Part shown: positions 54,128-63,712 of the stretch, piece by piece
Position numbering within the stretch: the first letter of the stretch is position 1
Layout: each line of letters opens with the position of its first letter
Origin: Pseudomonas sp. R28(2017)
GTDB lineage: Bacteria > Pseudomonadota > Gammaproteobacteria > Pseudomonadales > Pseudomonadaceae
Length of the DNA stretch: 64,000 bases
NCBI RefSeq assembly: GCF_002112505.1
Contig: NZ_NEHW01000004.1
Span: forward strand, 1 to 64,000
Reading direction: 5' to 3'
Notes under the pieces: generated by a model
Databases searched by the model: none
Told to the model about the DNA's origin: nothing
The model's input: only the letters and a program-made list of their open reading frames with translations
Made by a program: the position numbers and the translations under genes

Positions 54128-54156
54128 GGGGAGCCGATGATGCGCATCGGCTCCCC
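54128..54156. terminator. Terminator between radA and the xanthine permease
   Basis: GGGGAGCCGATG and CATCGGCTCCCC form a perfect 12-bp stem with a 5-nt loop, between convergent genes, preceded by AAAAA (a T-run on the minus strand). Confidence 0.85.
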
Positions 54157-54179
54157 CCACCTCACTGCTCAGTCAGCGG

Positions 54180-55697
54180 TCAATGTTCGGCAACCGCACT
54201 GCGCCTGGGCGCCTGGTTGCCGTGCTCGTCCAGCTCCATGACCGGCACTTCGTTGCCATCGGCATCGAATAGCTTGCCATCCTTGAAGTAGTCACCATCG
54301 CGCAGGCACGAGATGTCCGAGTACTGGATGGTGCGTTCGTAGGCCGCGGCGAATACCGACTGGTTTTCCGAGTTGCCCGTCTTGAAGTGGTTGAACAGCA
54401 GGTTCAGCAGGATGGCCATGATGGCCGCCGAGCTGATGCCCGAGTGGAAGATGGTTTCGAACCAGTTGGGGAAGTTGTGGTAGAAGGTCGGCGCCGCGAT
54501 CGGGATCATGCCGAAGCCCAGCGAGGCGGCGACGATGATCAGGTTGACGTTGTTCTTGTAGTTGACCTTCGACAGGGTGCGGATACCGCTGGCGGCCACG
54601 GTGCCGAACAGCACGATGCCTGCACCACCCAGCACCGGGGTCGGTACGGCGGCAATCACACGGCCCATCACCGGCAGCAGGCCGAGTACCACCAGGATCA
54701 CGCCACCGGTGGCCACCACGTAGCGGCTCTTGACCCCGGTCACGGCCACCAGGCCGACGTTCTGGGCGAAGGCGCTCTGGGTGAACGAGCCGAAGATTGG
54801 CGCCAGGATGCTCGATGCCATGTCGGCGCGCAGGCCGTTGCCCAGGCGTTTGGAGTCGACCTTGGTGTCGATGATCTCACCCACGGCAAGGATGTCGGCC
54901 GAGGTTTCCACCAGGGTCACCATGATCACGATGCACATCGACAGGATCGCGGCGATGTGGAATTCCGGCATGCCGAAGTGGAACGGGGTGGGGAAGGCGA
55001 ACATCGGGCCCTGGCCGACCTTGCTGAAATCGGTCATGCCCAGCGCCCAGGCGATCAGCGTGCCGACCACCATGGCCAGCAGGATCGACAGGCGCGAGAT
55101 GGTCGCGCTACCGAGCTTGCTCAGCACCAGGACGATGGCGAAGGTCAGTGCAGCCAGGCCGATGTTGGCCACGCTGCCGAACTCCGGCGACGCGCTGTTG
55201 CCGCCCATCACCCAGCGCGCGGCAACCGGCATCAGGGTCAGGCCGATGGTGGTGATGACGATGCCGGTCACCAGTGGCGGGAAGAACTTGGTGATGCGCG
55301 AGAACACCGGGGTGATCAGAAAGCCGATCACCGACGCTGCCATGACCGCGCCGAGCACGCCAGGCAGGCCGCCCCCACCCTCGCTGCTGAGAATGGCGCC
55401 CATGGTCGCCACGCCGGCAAACGAAACGCCCTGCACCAGCGGCAACTGGCAACCGAAGAACGGAATGCCCAGCGTCTGCAGCAAGGTGGCAAGGCCACCG
55501 GCAAACAGTGAAGCGGCGATCAGCATGCCGATCTCGGCACCGTTGAGGCCGGCTGCCTGGCCCAGGATCAGGGGTACCGCGACGATCCCGCCATACATGG
55601 TCAGCACATGCTGCAGACCATAGGCCAGGTTGGCACCCAGCCCGAGGTTTTCATCCTCGGGGCGCTGGGCGGGAGACGTGCTAGGGGACGTAGTCAT
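54180..55697 (-). CDS. NCS2-family xanthine/uracil permease
   Basis: A 505-aa purine/pyrimidine symporter with about 14 TM segments. The QNVGLVAVTGVKSR motif and PLILGQAAGLN...PFFGCQLPLVQGVSF are NCS2 signatures of the xanthine/urate branch. A hydrophilic C-terminal tail of about 60 residues (YSDISCLRDGDYFKDGKLFDADG) is an extension. A TTGTATACAA palindrome upstream suggests GntR-family control. Confidence 0.93.
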   Translation of the reverse strand: MTTSPSTSPAQRPEDENLGLGANLAYGLQHVLTMYGGIVAVPLILGQAAGLNGAEIGMLIAASLFAGGLATLLQTLGIPFFGCQLPLVQGVSFAGVATMGAILSSEGGGGLPGVLGAVMAASVIGFLITPVFSRITKFFPPLVTGIVITTIGLTLMPVAARWVMGGNSASPEFGSVANIGLAALTFAIVLVLSKLGSATISRLSILLAMVVGTLIAWALGMTDFSKVGQGPMFAFPTPFHFGMPEFHIAAILSMCIVIMVTLVETSADILAVGEIIDTKVDSKRLGNGLRADMASSILAPIFGSFTQSAFAQNVGLVAVTGVKSRYVVATGGVILVVLGLLPVMGRVIAAVPTPVLGGAGIVLFGTVAASGIRTLSKVNYKNNVNLIIVAASLGFGMIPIAAPTFYHNFPNWFETIFHSGISSAAIMAILLNLLFNHFKTGNSENQSVFAAAYERTIQYSDISCLRDGDYFKDGKLFDADGNEVPVMELDEHGNQAPRRSAVAEH

Positions 55698-55764
55698 GGA
55701 GCAGGCTCTCTGTTTATTGTTGTGGCACTACTGTAGACATTTCCTACAAATGATTGCTACATAA

Positions 55765-55776
55765 ATTGTATACAAT
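55765..55776. promoter_or_regulatory. Palindrome ATTGTATACAAT upstream of the purine permease
   Basis: A perfect 12-bp palindrome 68 bp before the start. The core TTGTATACAA resembles operators of GntR/FadR-type repressors that control purine-degradation genes. The region 55698-55960 has no gene. Confidence 0.55.
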
Positions 55777-55960
55777 ATTTTGATCGGAGCGCGAACAGCT
55801 GGCCTTGCAATGTGTGCAAGGTGCTAATGCAGATCGCGTACCAAGTTGTCAGAGGCTGTGCTAGAAGGGTGTGTACAACGTGCTGATACCCAGGCAGAAA
55901 GCTGTCTGGGTAGACAAGAAACAGTCCGTGGGGATGCTGTTAGCTAGCTAAGAGATTCCA

Positions 55961-56326
55961 TTATTCGATCAGTTCGCGCAGCTCACGCATCATTTCGGTG
56001 CTGTCGGCCACGTTCAGTTCCACAAGACGGTGCAGGTGGGTCATCGATTCGACGTCGATATAGAGGCAGATGAAGCCCAGGCGGGTGGCTTCTTCGTGGC
56101 GCAGTTCCACCTGCATCTGCACGCGGACATTGCGGTCGAGGTGGATGATCGCATCGAAATCCTGGGTCAGGTCGGCGTCCCAAGGGGAGGGGCGCTCGAT
56201 CAGCAGACCCTTGAGCGACAGGTCCAGCAGCTTCACCGGCCAGCGGCGATCGCCCTGGCGCAGTTCGGTAGGGGCGTCGAAATCGATGCGCTGGAAACGG
56301 CGGCGGTCGTCGGCAGAAGTGGTCAT
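55961..56326 (-). CDS. PilZ-domain c-di-GMP-binding protein
   Basis: A 121-aa single PilZ domain with the binding motif RRRFQR (RxxxR, near residue 9) and the D/NxSxxG-like DLSLKGL. It likely binds c-di-GMP, as made by enzymes such as YfiN. Its partner is not evident. The gene is alone between the permease and the LPMO. Confidence 0.9.
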   Translation of the reverse strand: MTTSADDRRRFQRIDFDAPTELRQGDRRWPVKLLDLSLKGLLIERPSPWDADLTQDFDAIIHLDRNVRVQMQVELRHEEATRLGFICLYIDVESMTHLHRLVELNVADSTEMMRELRELIE

Positions 56327-56401
56327 GGCAGGCCCCTCGTCAGTTGCACTGACTATAGACCAGCCATGGCCAACACAGTTGTGCGCCGAATGTTGGAAGG
56401 C

Positions 56402-57529
56402 CTAGCGGTTGATGCTTATGCGTTTGCGGCCATATGCCTTCCACAGCGTGAAGCCATCCGCTGCCCCAGGGGCCCAGCTTTCTACAAGGGCGGGATGGCT
56501 GGCCAGGCACTGCCACAGTGATTGATTGTGACGGACGATCTGACCGGTGGTGTAAGTTTCATTAAGCTTCCAGTCCTCATACTCACCACCGCCCTCACTG
56601 GGTTTCGTGCGTGCATTATGCACATTGCTCGAAGCTGAGAGTCGATGCTCCGCGTCAAAAGCCTTGACGGTGTATCGGTAGCTGGAGTCGGGCGTGAGGT
56701 TGTCATCGGTGAACGTACGTTGGGTAACAGGCACGCAGCCGACCTGATTACCATCTCGATAAATGAAATAGCCAACAATCGCTGCACTGTTCGCTGGGTG
56801 AGCCCACATCAGGTCTACTGAAGTTTCGGTCGTGCCCATGTCGTGCAGTTCGGTGGGTGCCTCCGGGCCTTCGGGTTGTTCGCCACCTGGCAAGAAGTCC
56901 AGATCGATTACCTGGTAGAACGCTTTGTCGGTTTCGGCAATTTCCCATACGCCCAGCAAGACATAATAGCCTTCTCGCATTGGCAGGGTCAGTGTATGCG
57001 TAGTGGGATTGGCCGGCCACATTTCTTCATCGGTATATGCCCAGTGGGGTTTTCGGGTATTCAGGAACGTCGCAAATGGTTCGGCTTCGAATTGTGCACG
57101 TGACAGCGGTTGGCTTGGGTCCCAGCCCACGCGAGTAATAAAGTAGTTGAAACGACGGTACTTGTGGCGTGCTGAAAACTCCCAAACAAAGTCTAGCGCC
57201 TCGCCCCCATACACTTTATGTTTTTGCCAGTCGATGTCAGTTCTGTCCAGATAGGCTGCCATGGGCCTTTCACCGCTGGCGATCTTGCCATCGACCGGTG
57301 GCGCAATATTTGTGGAGTCCGTAGGTGCGTACGGGTCTTGCAGACCGCCGACCACGGCAGGGAAAAACTTGCCCCATTCAATGCCGTATTGCAGGTTACC
57401 CTCGATAAGACCTTGTTTTTCGGCAAAGTAGGCGCGAGAGGCAGGTGACGCGACGGCGCCATGTTTTGGCGAAACTTTCCAGCTGATCGCTTGTGGGTCA
57501 CGCGTGCGGGCATGCTTATTCAGTGACAT
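56402..57529 (-). CDS. AA10 lytic polysaccharide monooxygenase with FnIII-like and chitin-binding domains
   Basis: A copper enzyme of the chitin/cellulose-cleaving AA10 type, 375 aa. The catalytic domain (23-212) has the His brace: His23 in PKHGAVASPASRAYF and His122 in FSARHKYRRFNYF, plus axial Phe204 in KAFYQVIDLDF. An FnIII-like domain follows (about 220-305), then a CBM5/12-type module (YEDWKLNETYTTGQIVRHNQSLWQC). The ATG at 57529 has AGGAAC upstream. No hydrophobic signal peptide precedes His23; instead 22 polar residues do, although LPMO activity needs a free N-terminal His. The start could be misplaced, but the frame upstream (to 57643) has no Shine-Dalgarno. Confidence 0.88.
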   Translation of the reverse strand: MSLNKHARTRDPQAISWKVSPKHGAVASPASRAYFAEKQGLIEGNLQYGIEWGKFFPAVVGGLQDPYAPTDSTNIAPPVDGKIASGERPMAAYLDRTDIDWQKHKVYGGEALDFVWEFSARHKYRRFNYFITRVGWDPSQPLSRAQFEAEPFATFLNTRKPHWAYTDEEMWPANPTTHTLTLPMREGYYVLLGVWEIAETDKAFYQVIDLDFLPGGEQPEGPEAPTELHDMGTTETSVDLMWAHPANSAAIVGYFIYRDGNQVGCVPVTQRTFTDDNLTPDSSYRYTVKAFDAEHRLSASSNVHNARTKPSEGGGEYEDWKLNETYTTGQIVRHNQSLWQCLASHPALVESWAPGAADGFTLWKAYGRKRISINR

Positions 57530-57893
57530 AACAAGTTCCTGTCGATTGAAGTTTGAGAATGCCAAACTGCTTGTCAGGATTATTGACTTGGCTGAACTGA
57601 CAGGAATATTGAATAGCGGACCCGCTCGCAGCACAACTGACAATATTGCCAGGTGTTCTAGAGCAATTCCCGGCAGTGTCAGTGGCTGCAGAAGGCAAGC
57701 GCTGCACGTTGCTTTCGCGGGCTTGGGCCAGGTGAATGGGGGCTGATCGTAAAAAATCTGCTGTGCAGGGCCCTCGCCGCTCTAGCGCGGGTCATGGCGC
57801 CCGAACCTGATCACAATTCGATATGGTAAAGCTGCCAAGCAAGCCCTAGACTCAAAGGGCTGTCTATTCCAACCACTTAGCTGGAAGCATGCC
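57530..57893. other. Divergent promoter region between LPMO and cstA
   Basis: 364 bp without a supported gene. Two facing copies of CAATATT-like words (GGAATATTG about 57610 and CAATATTGCC about 57643) lie near the middle. It should contain promoters for both flanking genes; none could be placed with confidence. Confidence 0.5.
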
Positions 57894-59960
57894 ATGAACA
57901 ACAATAACAGCCTGCTACGCCACATCCCGTGGCTGGCGCTGGCGGTCATAGGGGCCTGCGCGCTGGGTGTCGTCGCCCTGCGTCGCGGCGAGGCGATCAA
58001 TGCCTTGTGGATCGTGGTCGCTGCGGTGGCCATCTACCTGGTCGCCTACCGTTACTACAGCCTGTTCATCGCCACCAAGGTGATGCAACTCGACCCTCGC
58101 CGAGCCACCCCCGCGGTGCTCAACAACGATGGCCTGGACTATGTTCCGACCAACAAACACATCCTCTTCGGTCACCACTTCGCCGCCATTGCTGGCGCCG
58201 GGCCCCTGGTCGGCCCGGTACTCGCCGCGCAGATGGGCTACCTGCCCGGCACGCTGTGGCTGATCGCCGGCGTGGTGCTGGCCGGTGCGGTGCAGGACTT
58301 CATGGTCCTGTTCCTGTCCACCCGCCGCAACGGCCGCTCGCTGGGCGACATGGTGCGCGAAGAGATGGGCCGCATTCCTGGCACCATCGCCCTGTTCGGC
58401 TGCTTCCTGATCATGATCATCATCCTCGCGGTGCTGGCGCTGATCGTGGTCAAGGCCCTGGCCGAGAGCCCATGGGGCATGTTCACGGTGATGGCGACCA
58501 TCCCGATCGCGATGTTCATGGGCATCTACATGCGCTACATCCGCCCGGGCCGCATCGGCGAGATCTCGGTGGTGGGCGTGGTCCTGCTGCTGGCGTCGAT
58601 CTGGCTGGGGGGCCAAATCGCTGCCGATCCGGTCTGGGGCCCGGCGTTCACCTTCACCGGCGTGCAGATCACCTGGATGCTGGTGGGTTATGGTTTCGTT
58701 GCCGCCGTGCTGCCGGTCTGGCTGGTGCTGGCGCCGCGTGACTACCTGTCGACCTTCCTCAAGATCGGCACCATCATCGCCCTGGCCATCGGCATCCTGG
58801 TGACCATGCCCGAGCTGAAAATGCCGGCACTGACCCAGTTCACCGACGGTACCGGCCCGGTGTGGAAAGGCACCCTGTTCCCGTTCCTGTTCATCACCAT
58901 CGCCTGCGGCGCGGTGTCCGGTTTCCATGCGCTGATCTCCTCGGGGACCACGCCGAAGCTGCTGGACAACGAAGCCAACGCCCGCTACATCGGCTACGGC
59001 GGCATGCTGATGGAATCGTTCGTCGCCATCATGGCCATGGTCGCCGCCTCGGTTATCGAGCCGGGCGTGTACTTCGCCATGAACAGCCCGGCCGCCGTGG
59101 TCGGTGCCGACGTGGCTTCGGTGGCGCAAACGGTCAGCAGCTGGGGCTTCATGATCACCCCTGAGCAGCTCGAAGCGGTGGCCCGCGACATCGGCGAGCA
59201 CACCGTGCTGGCCCGGGCCGGTGGTGCACCGACCCTGGCGGTGGGTATCGCGCAGATCCTGCACCAGGTGCTGCCGGGTGAGAACACCATGGCCTTCTGG
59301 TACCACTTCGCGATCCTGTTCGAGGCGCTGTTTATCCTCACCGCGGTGGACGCCGGTACCCGTGCCGGTCGCTTCATGCTGCAGGACCTGCTGGGCAGCT
59401 TCGTGCCGGCCCTCAAGCGCACCGAGTCGTGGACTGCCAACCTGATCGGCACCGCCGGTTGCGTGGCGCTGTGGGGCTACCTGCTGTACCAGGGCGTGAT
59501 CGACCCGCTGGGCGGCATCAACACCCTGTGGCCGCTGTTCGGCATCTCCAACCAGATGCTGGCCGGTATCGCCCTGATGCTCGGCACCGTGGTGCTGATC
59601 AAGATGAAGCGCGAGCGCTACATCTGGGTCACCCTGCTGCCGGCTGCCTGGCTGCTGATCTGCACCACCGCGGCGGGCCTGATCAAGCTGTTCGACCCGA
59701 ACCCGGCCGTCGGCTTCCTGGCCCTGGCCAAGAAGTACAGCACCGCGCTGGACGCCGGCCAGGTACTGGCCCCGGCCAAGGACATCGGGCAGATGCAGCA
59801 CGTGATCTTCAACGCCTACACCAACGCCGGCCTGACCATTCTGTTCCTGCTGGTGGTGTTCAGTGTGCTGTTCTTCGCCCTCAAGGTCGGCTACGCCGCC
59901 CTCGGCCGCAAAGAGCGCACCGACAAGGAAACCCCGTTCCAGGCCCTGCCTGACGCTTGA
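57894..59960 (+). CDS. cstA: Carbon starvation protein A (peptide/pyruvate transporter)
   Basis: CstA-family inner-membrane transporters take up peptides or pyruvate during carbon starvation. The 688-aa protein has many TM segments and the family block [69 protein letters not shown] and [17 protein letters not shown] are also diagnostic. The YbdD/YjiX gene follows by 13 bp. Confidence 0.95.
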   Translation: MNNNNSLLRHIPWLALAVIGACALGVVALRRGEAINALWIVVAAVAIYLVAYRYYSLFIATKVMQLDPRRATPAVLNNDGLDYVPTNKHILFGHHFAAIAGAGPLVGPVLAAQMGYLPGTLWLIAGVVLAGAVQDFMVLFLSTRRNGRSLGDMVREEMGRIPGTIALFGCFLIMIIILAVLALIVVKALAESPWGMFTVMATIPIAMFMGIYMRYIRPGRIGEISVVGVVLLLASIWLGGQIAADPVWGPAFTFTGVQITWMLVGYGFVAAVLPVWLVLAPRDYLSTFLKIGTIIALAIGILVTMPELKMPALTQFTDGTGPVWKGTLFPFLFITIACGAVSGFHALISSGTTPKLLDNEANARYIGYGGMLMESFVAIMAMVAASVIEPGVYFAMNSPAAVVGADVASVAQTVSSWGFMITPEQLEAVARDIGEHTVLARAGGAPTLAVGIAQILHQVLPGENTMAFWYHFAILFEALFILTAVDAGTRAGRFMLQDLLGSFVPALKRTESWTANLIGTAGCVALWGYLLYQGVIDPLGGINTLWPLFGISNQMLAGIALMLGTVVLIKMKRERYIWVTLLPAAWLLICTTAAGLIKLFDPNPAVGFLALAKKYSTALDAGQVLAPAKDIGQMQHVIFNAYTNAGLTILFLLVVFSVLFFALKVGYAALGRKERTDKETPFQALPDA

Positions 59961-59973
59961 GAGGACTGCAGTG

Positions 59974-60171
59974 ATGTTCAACGACCTGGGTCGACTGGGT
60001 AAATACCTGGGGCAGGCAGCCCGCCTGATGGTCGGCATGCCCGACTACGACAACTATGTCGAGCACATGCAGACGAAGCACCCGGACAAGCCGGTGATGA
60101 CGTACGAGGCGTTCTTCCGCGAACGCCAGGAAGCACGTTACGGTGGCAAGTCCGGGCCCAAGTGCTGTTGA
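59974..60171 (+). CDS. YbdD/YjiX-family small protein
   Basis: A 65-aa protein ([51 protein letters not shown]) ending in KCC, typical of YbdD/YjiX proteins always found after cstA. Its function is not established; it may be part of the transporter. The start is ATG 59974 or the GTG at 59971; GAGGA precedes both. Confidence 0.92.
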   Translation: MFNDLGRLGKYLGQAARLMVGMPDYDNYVEHMQTKHPDKPVMTYEAFFRERQEARYGGKSGPKCC

Positions 60172-60192
60172 ACCTGCAACTTGCGTGAACCT

Positions 60193-60220
60193 GTGGGAGG
60201 CCGGGCAACCGGCCTCCCAC
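60193..60220 (+). terminator. Intercistronic hairpin before the YjiA-type GTPase gene
   Basis: GTGGGAGGCCGG-GCAA-CCGGCCTCCCAC, a perfect 12-bp stem 21 bp after the YbdD stop, followed by ACTCATTTTC. It may partly terminate the cstA transcript before the downstream gene. Confidence 0.75.
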
Positions 60221-60249
60221 ACTCATTTTCAGCTTCAGGAGATTTCTGC

Positions 60250-61227
60250 GTGCAGACGCCAATTCCCGTTACCGTTCTTACCGGCTTTCTCGGTGCCGGC
60301 AAGACCACGCTGCTCAAGCACATGCTCAAGGCCGAGCACGGGCTGAAGATCGCCGTGATCGAGAACGAGTTCAGCGAGGCCGGTATCGACAGCCAGCTGC
60401 TGGGTGACGAGCCGGTACAGGTGATGACCCTGGCCAACGGCTGCGTGTGCTGCAGCATCCATGGCGACCTGACCCGTGCCCTGCACCTGCTGCTCGAGCG
60501 CCTGGACGCCGGCGAGATCGCCTTCGACCGCCTGGTGATCGAGTGCACTGGCCTGGCCGACCCGGCGCCAGTTGCGCAGACCTTCTTCGTCGACGAAGAC
60601 CTGCGCGACCGCTACATCCTCGACGGCATCATCACCCTGGTCGATGCCGCCCACGCCGAGGTGCACCTGACCCAGACCATCGCTCAGGCCCAGGTCGGTT
60701 TTGCCGATCGCCTGCTGCTGAGCAAGACCGACCTGGTCGAGCCGGCCGCGGTGGAGGCCTTGCGCGAGCGCCTGGCGCGGATCAATGGGCGGGCGGCGAT
60801 CCGGGTGGTCGAGCATGGCCGTATCGATTTGGCCGAGTTGCTCGATGTGCGCGGTTTCAACCTGAACCCGGACCTGGGCGCCAACCTCAAACCAAGCCTG
60901 CGCCCGGTGCACAAGCCGGCCACGCCGGACCGGATTTCCACCCTGGTGCTGCGCACCGAGACCGCGCTGGACATCGATCGCCTCAGCGACTTCATGAACG
61001 AACTGCTGGAAGAGCATGGCAAGCAGTTGCTGCGCTACAAGGGTGTGCTGAACATTGCCGGCGAGGACCGTCGCCTGGTGTTCCAGGGCGTACTCAAGCT
61101 CTACGGCTTCGACTGGGATGCCGAATGGGCAGCAGGCGAGCACCGCGAGAGCGTGATGGTGTTCATCGCCGATGAACTACCCGAAGCTAAGATTCGGGCT
61201 GGGTTCGAGGCGCTGGCTGCGGGCTGA
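60250..61227 (+). CDS. yjiA: YjiA-type CobW/COG0523 GTPase
   Basis: A 325-aa G3E GTPase of the metal-chaperone family. It has Walker A GFLGAGKTT (residues 11-19), the metal-binding CVCC motif in LANGCVCCSIHGDL, Walker B-like DRLVIECTGLADPAP and the SKTDLV base motif, then a CobW C-terminal domain. The start is GTG 60250 with CAGGAG upstream; the longer frame from 60181 covers the hairpin. Its position after cstA-ybdD is conserved in Pseudomonas, by my knowledge. The 3' end overlaps the convergent MTHFR-like gene by 41 bp. Confidence 0.92.
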   Translation: MQTPIPVTVLTGFLGAGKTTLLKHMLKAEHGLKIAVIENEFSEAGIDSQLLGDEPVQVMTLANGCVCCSIHGDLTRALHLLLERLDAGEIAFDRLVIECTGLADPAPVAQTFFVDEDLRDRYILDGIITLVDAAHAEVHLTQTIAQAQVGFADRLLLSKTDLVEPAAVEALRERLARINGRAAIRVVEHGRIDLAELLDVRGFNLNPDLGANLKPSLRPVHKPATPDRISTLVLRTETALDIDRLSDFMNELLEEHGKQLLRYKGVLNIAGEDRRLVFQGVLKLYGFDWDAEWAAGEHRESVMVFIADELPEAKIRAGFEALAAG

Positions 61228-62674
61228 GCTGGCGCGGCGACTGGGCCTCGAACCACTGCGGCCAGGAGCTGCGGTGGCGTGTCTCGACCTCGATGCACGG
61301 GATCAGTCGCTCGGTGAGCACGGCGGTTTGCTGCACGGCCTTGGCAATGCGGTACTTGGCGCTATGGATGCACTCGCGGTCGCCAAACTCGCAGCGGTTC
61401 AGTGCCGTGCCACCGCAAGGGCCATTGGCCAGGCCTTTGGGGCAGGTTTCCGGGCAGGTGTAGAGGGTGTCTTCCAGGCGGCAGCGGCCGCAGGTGTCGC
61501 AGCCTGTCAGCGGCCGTTTGACCGCCCGCTCCAGCCCGTGCAGCACCCGGGCCCCACGCCTGGTTGCCCAGAGTGGCTGACGCACGGCCCAACCGAACGC
61601 CTTGCTGAGCCAGTGGGTGCGGCTGAACAGCAGCGAATGGGCGGCGTGCAGCAGGTGGTAGCGGATTTTCTCCTTGCCCGAGGCACTGACGGTCGCTTCA
61701 CCCTGGCGCCAGTTGCCCTGCGGCGGATGGAACGCAACGATGGGCAGGCCTGGCATCTGCCAGCTGTCGGCCCAGGCGGGCGCCCAATGCTCCAGTGAGT
61801 GGATCTGCGCCTGCCAGTGCTGCAAGCGTTCCTCCAGCGCCAGCAACTGCTTGAGCTCGTGAATGCCCGACAGGTGCACGCCCGCATACCCCATCAGCTT
61901 CACACCGATGATCTGCAAGGCCAGGCGGTCGACGCTGCGCGCCTGGGCAAAGGCCTTGGACACTTTGCTCTCGGCTTCGAGCATGTCGCGCATCGAGGGC
62001 GACACGGTGACCCCCGCCACCTGTTCGAGCATCGTCGCGCGGCCGTGGGTCAGGCTCATCAGGCAGGCCAGCATCGGTTTGGGCGAAGCCTGGCGCTGCA
62101 TCCAGCGCATGGCTTCCTGGTGCTTGCTGGCATCGAAGCCCAGCTGCAGGGTCAGGAAGTCGGCGCCGGCGGCGAGTTTTTTCTCAGCCTTGAAGTACTG
62201 TGCGCCGCCTTCTTCCTCGTGGTACTTGAACGGGTTCAGTGCCGCGCCCAGCAACCAGTGGGGGCAGGCCTGGCGCGCAATCAGCAAGGCCGCGACCGAC
62301 TCCAGGTAGCGCACCGGGCGCTCACCGGGCTGGTGGCCGGGCAATCGGTCACCGGTGAGCAGCAGCAACTGGTTGAGGCCGGCGGCATCCATGCGCTGCA
62401 GCTGGGCCAGAAGATGATGGCGCTCGCGATCCTTGCCAGAGAAGTGCGGCAAGGCCGGGAGCGGGGTGCTGAAGGAGGCGAGGGCATCCAGCGGCGACAT
62501 GTCCAGCGGGCTGCCCACGCGGTCGCCGATGGCGACGGTCATGGGCCAGCCGCACACTTGGCCGCGGGCCATGATCGCCTCCATCGCGGCGAAACGTTCC
62601 GCCGAGGGCTTGGGGACGAATTCCATGACGCAAACGAAGTGTTTTTCGCGCAGCGCGGCTTTCAGCAGGCTCAT
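61187..62674 (-). CDS. Methylenetetrahydrofolate reductase-like protein with C-terminal cysteine-rich domain
   Basis: A 495-aa two-part protein. The N-terminal part is a MetF-like TIM barrel (VCVMEFVPKPSAERFAAMEAI, LLLTGDRLPGHQPGERPVRYLESVAALL, GADFLTLQLGFDA, GVHLSGI). The C-terminal MTHFR_C-like region contains CDTCGRCRLEDTLYTCPETCPKGLANGPCGGT with many Cys and may bind metal or a cluster. It is not the classical metF product. It lies divergent from a MetE-like gene, so a role in methyl-folate supply to methionine synthesis is reasonable but inferred. Confidence 0.85.
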   Translation of the reverse strand: MSLLKAALREKHFVCVMEFVPKPSAERFAAMEAIMARGQVCGWPMTVAIGDRVGSPLDMSPLDALASFSTPLPALPHFSGKDRERHHLLAQLQRMDAAGLNQLLLLTGDRLPGHQPGERPVRYLESVAALLIARQACPHWLLGAALNPFKYHEEEGGAQYFKAEKKLAAGADFLTLQLGFDASKHQEAMRWMQRQASPKPMLACLMSLTHGRATMLEQVAGVTVSPSMRDMLEAESKVSKAFAQARSVDRLALQIIGVKLMGYAGVHLSGIHELKQLLALEERLQHWQAQIHSLEHWAPAWADSWQMPGLPIVAFHPPQGNWRQGEATVSASGKEKIRYHLLHAAHSLLFSRTHWLSKAFGWAVRQPLWATRRGARVLHGLERAVKRPLTGCDTCGRCRLEDTLYTCPETCPKGLANGPCGGTALNRCEFGDRECIHSAKYRIAKAVQQTAVLTERLIPCIEVETRHRSSWPQWFEAQSPRQLSPQPAPRTQPES

Positions 62675-62801
62675 GGCTCAAGGGCACCTGGCGTAGTCAG
62701 GTTGGCATTGTGCGGCAGGTTATCGGTCGGGCTCATGTCTGAATACGTAGGGTGCTGCTCTGAACAAGACATTCAGGTTGGTCGGCATCATGAGCAATTC
62801 T

Positions 62802-62834
62802 TGAGTTCATCTCAAATTTTATGAGTTTGTCTCA
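62802..62834. promoter_or_regulatory. Two MetR-like sites upstream of the MetE-like gene
   Basis: TGAGTTCATCTCA (62802-62814) and TGAGTTTGTCTCA (62822-62834) are related 13-bp dyads (TGAG-N5-CTCA), starting 20 bp apart, i.e. two helical turns. MetR sites are TGAA-N5-TTCA, so these fit a variant. They lie 69-101 bp before the MetE-like start. Confidence 0.6.
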
Positions 62835-62902
62835 GGGGCTCGCCGGCCGGAAAATGCCCTCATTCATTTCGGTACTTTTTTCAGAATTCTGAGGGACAAG
62901 AC

Positions 62903-63712
62903 ATGGCACTGGCACACAACCTGGGCTTTCCACGCTTTGGCAGTGATCGCGAGCTGCGTGCCCGCCATTGGCAAGTGCAGAAAGACGCGGGCATCGAGCT
63001 GCTGCCAGTTGGCGATTTCGCCTGGTGCGACCAGCCGTTTGCGCAATGCTGGGAGCAGCTGTTCGACGAAGTGACTGAAGCCATGGCTTTGGGCCATGCA
63101 GTCAAGCCGGTGGTGATCGGCCCTTTGACCTACCTGTGGCAGGCCAGCAAAGGCAACGCCGACCTCGACGAGTTGGAACGCCTGCTGCCGCTGTATGACC
63201 TGGGCCTGAACCGCCTGGCTGCCCTGGGGGCCGAATGGGTGCAGATCGATGAGCCGATCCTGGCCCAGGAACTGCCGCAGGATTGGAAAAACGCTTTCGA
63301 ACGTGTCTATAACATCCTTCAGCGTGCACCGCTGAAGAAGCTGATCGCCAGCTACTTCGGTGGCCTGGAAGGCAACCTCGGCCTGGCCGTCAACCTGCCG
63401 GTCGATGGCCTGCACATCGACCTGGTACAGGCCCCCGATCAGTATCAGACCGTCCTCGACCGCATACCGGCCTACAAGGTGCTGTCGCTCGGCCTGGTCG
63501 ACGGCCGCAACGCCTCGCCATGCGACCAGGAAAATACCCTGGCCCTGCTGCGCGATGCCCACGACCGTCTGGGCGATCGGCTGTGGGTGGCCACAGCCTG
63601 CCCGTTACTGCACAGCCCGGTGGAGCAGGCCGTGCACAAGTGCCAGGAAGTCGCGCTGCTGGCCAAGGGCGTCAATGACGCGGCTGCCCGCGAGTTGCGC
63701 GCTACTGCCTGA
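62903..63712 (+). CDS. Compact MetE-like protein, N-terminal domain only
   Basis: A 269-aa relative of the N-terminal half of cobalamin-independent methionine synthase (usually about 760 aa). It keeps LGFPRFGSDREL, LLPVGDFAWCDQP, ALGHAVKPVVIGPLTYLW, GAEWVQIDEPILAQELP and KVLSLGLVDGRNASPC. Three internal segments are missing relative to E. coli MetE: after RELK, after DFAWYD and before QKCQEVA. The whole catalytic C-terminal domain with the zinc ligands is absent. The frame is open throughout, with normal host codon use. It cannot be a MetE by itself; it could be a degenerate or a new-function paralogue. Upstream sites look retained. Confidence 0.85.
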   Translation: MALAHNLGFPRFGSDRELRARHWQVQKDAGIELLPVGDFAWCDQPFAQCWEQLFDEVTEAMALGHAVKPVVIGPLTYLWQASKGNADLDELERLLPLYDLGLNRLAALGAEWVQIDEPILAQELPQDWKNAFERVYNILQRAPLKKLIASYFGGLEGNLGLAVNLPVDGLHIDLVQAPDQYQTVLDRIPAYKVLSLGLVDGRNASPCDQENTLALLRDAHDRLGDRLWVATACPLLHSPVEQAVHKCQEVALLAKGVNDAAARELRATA

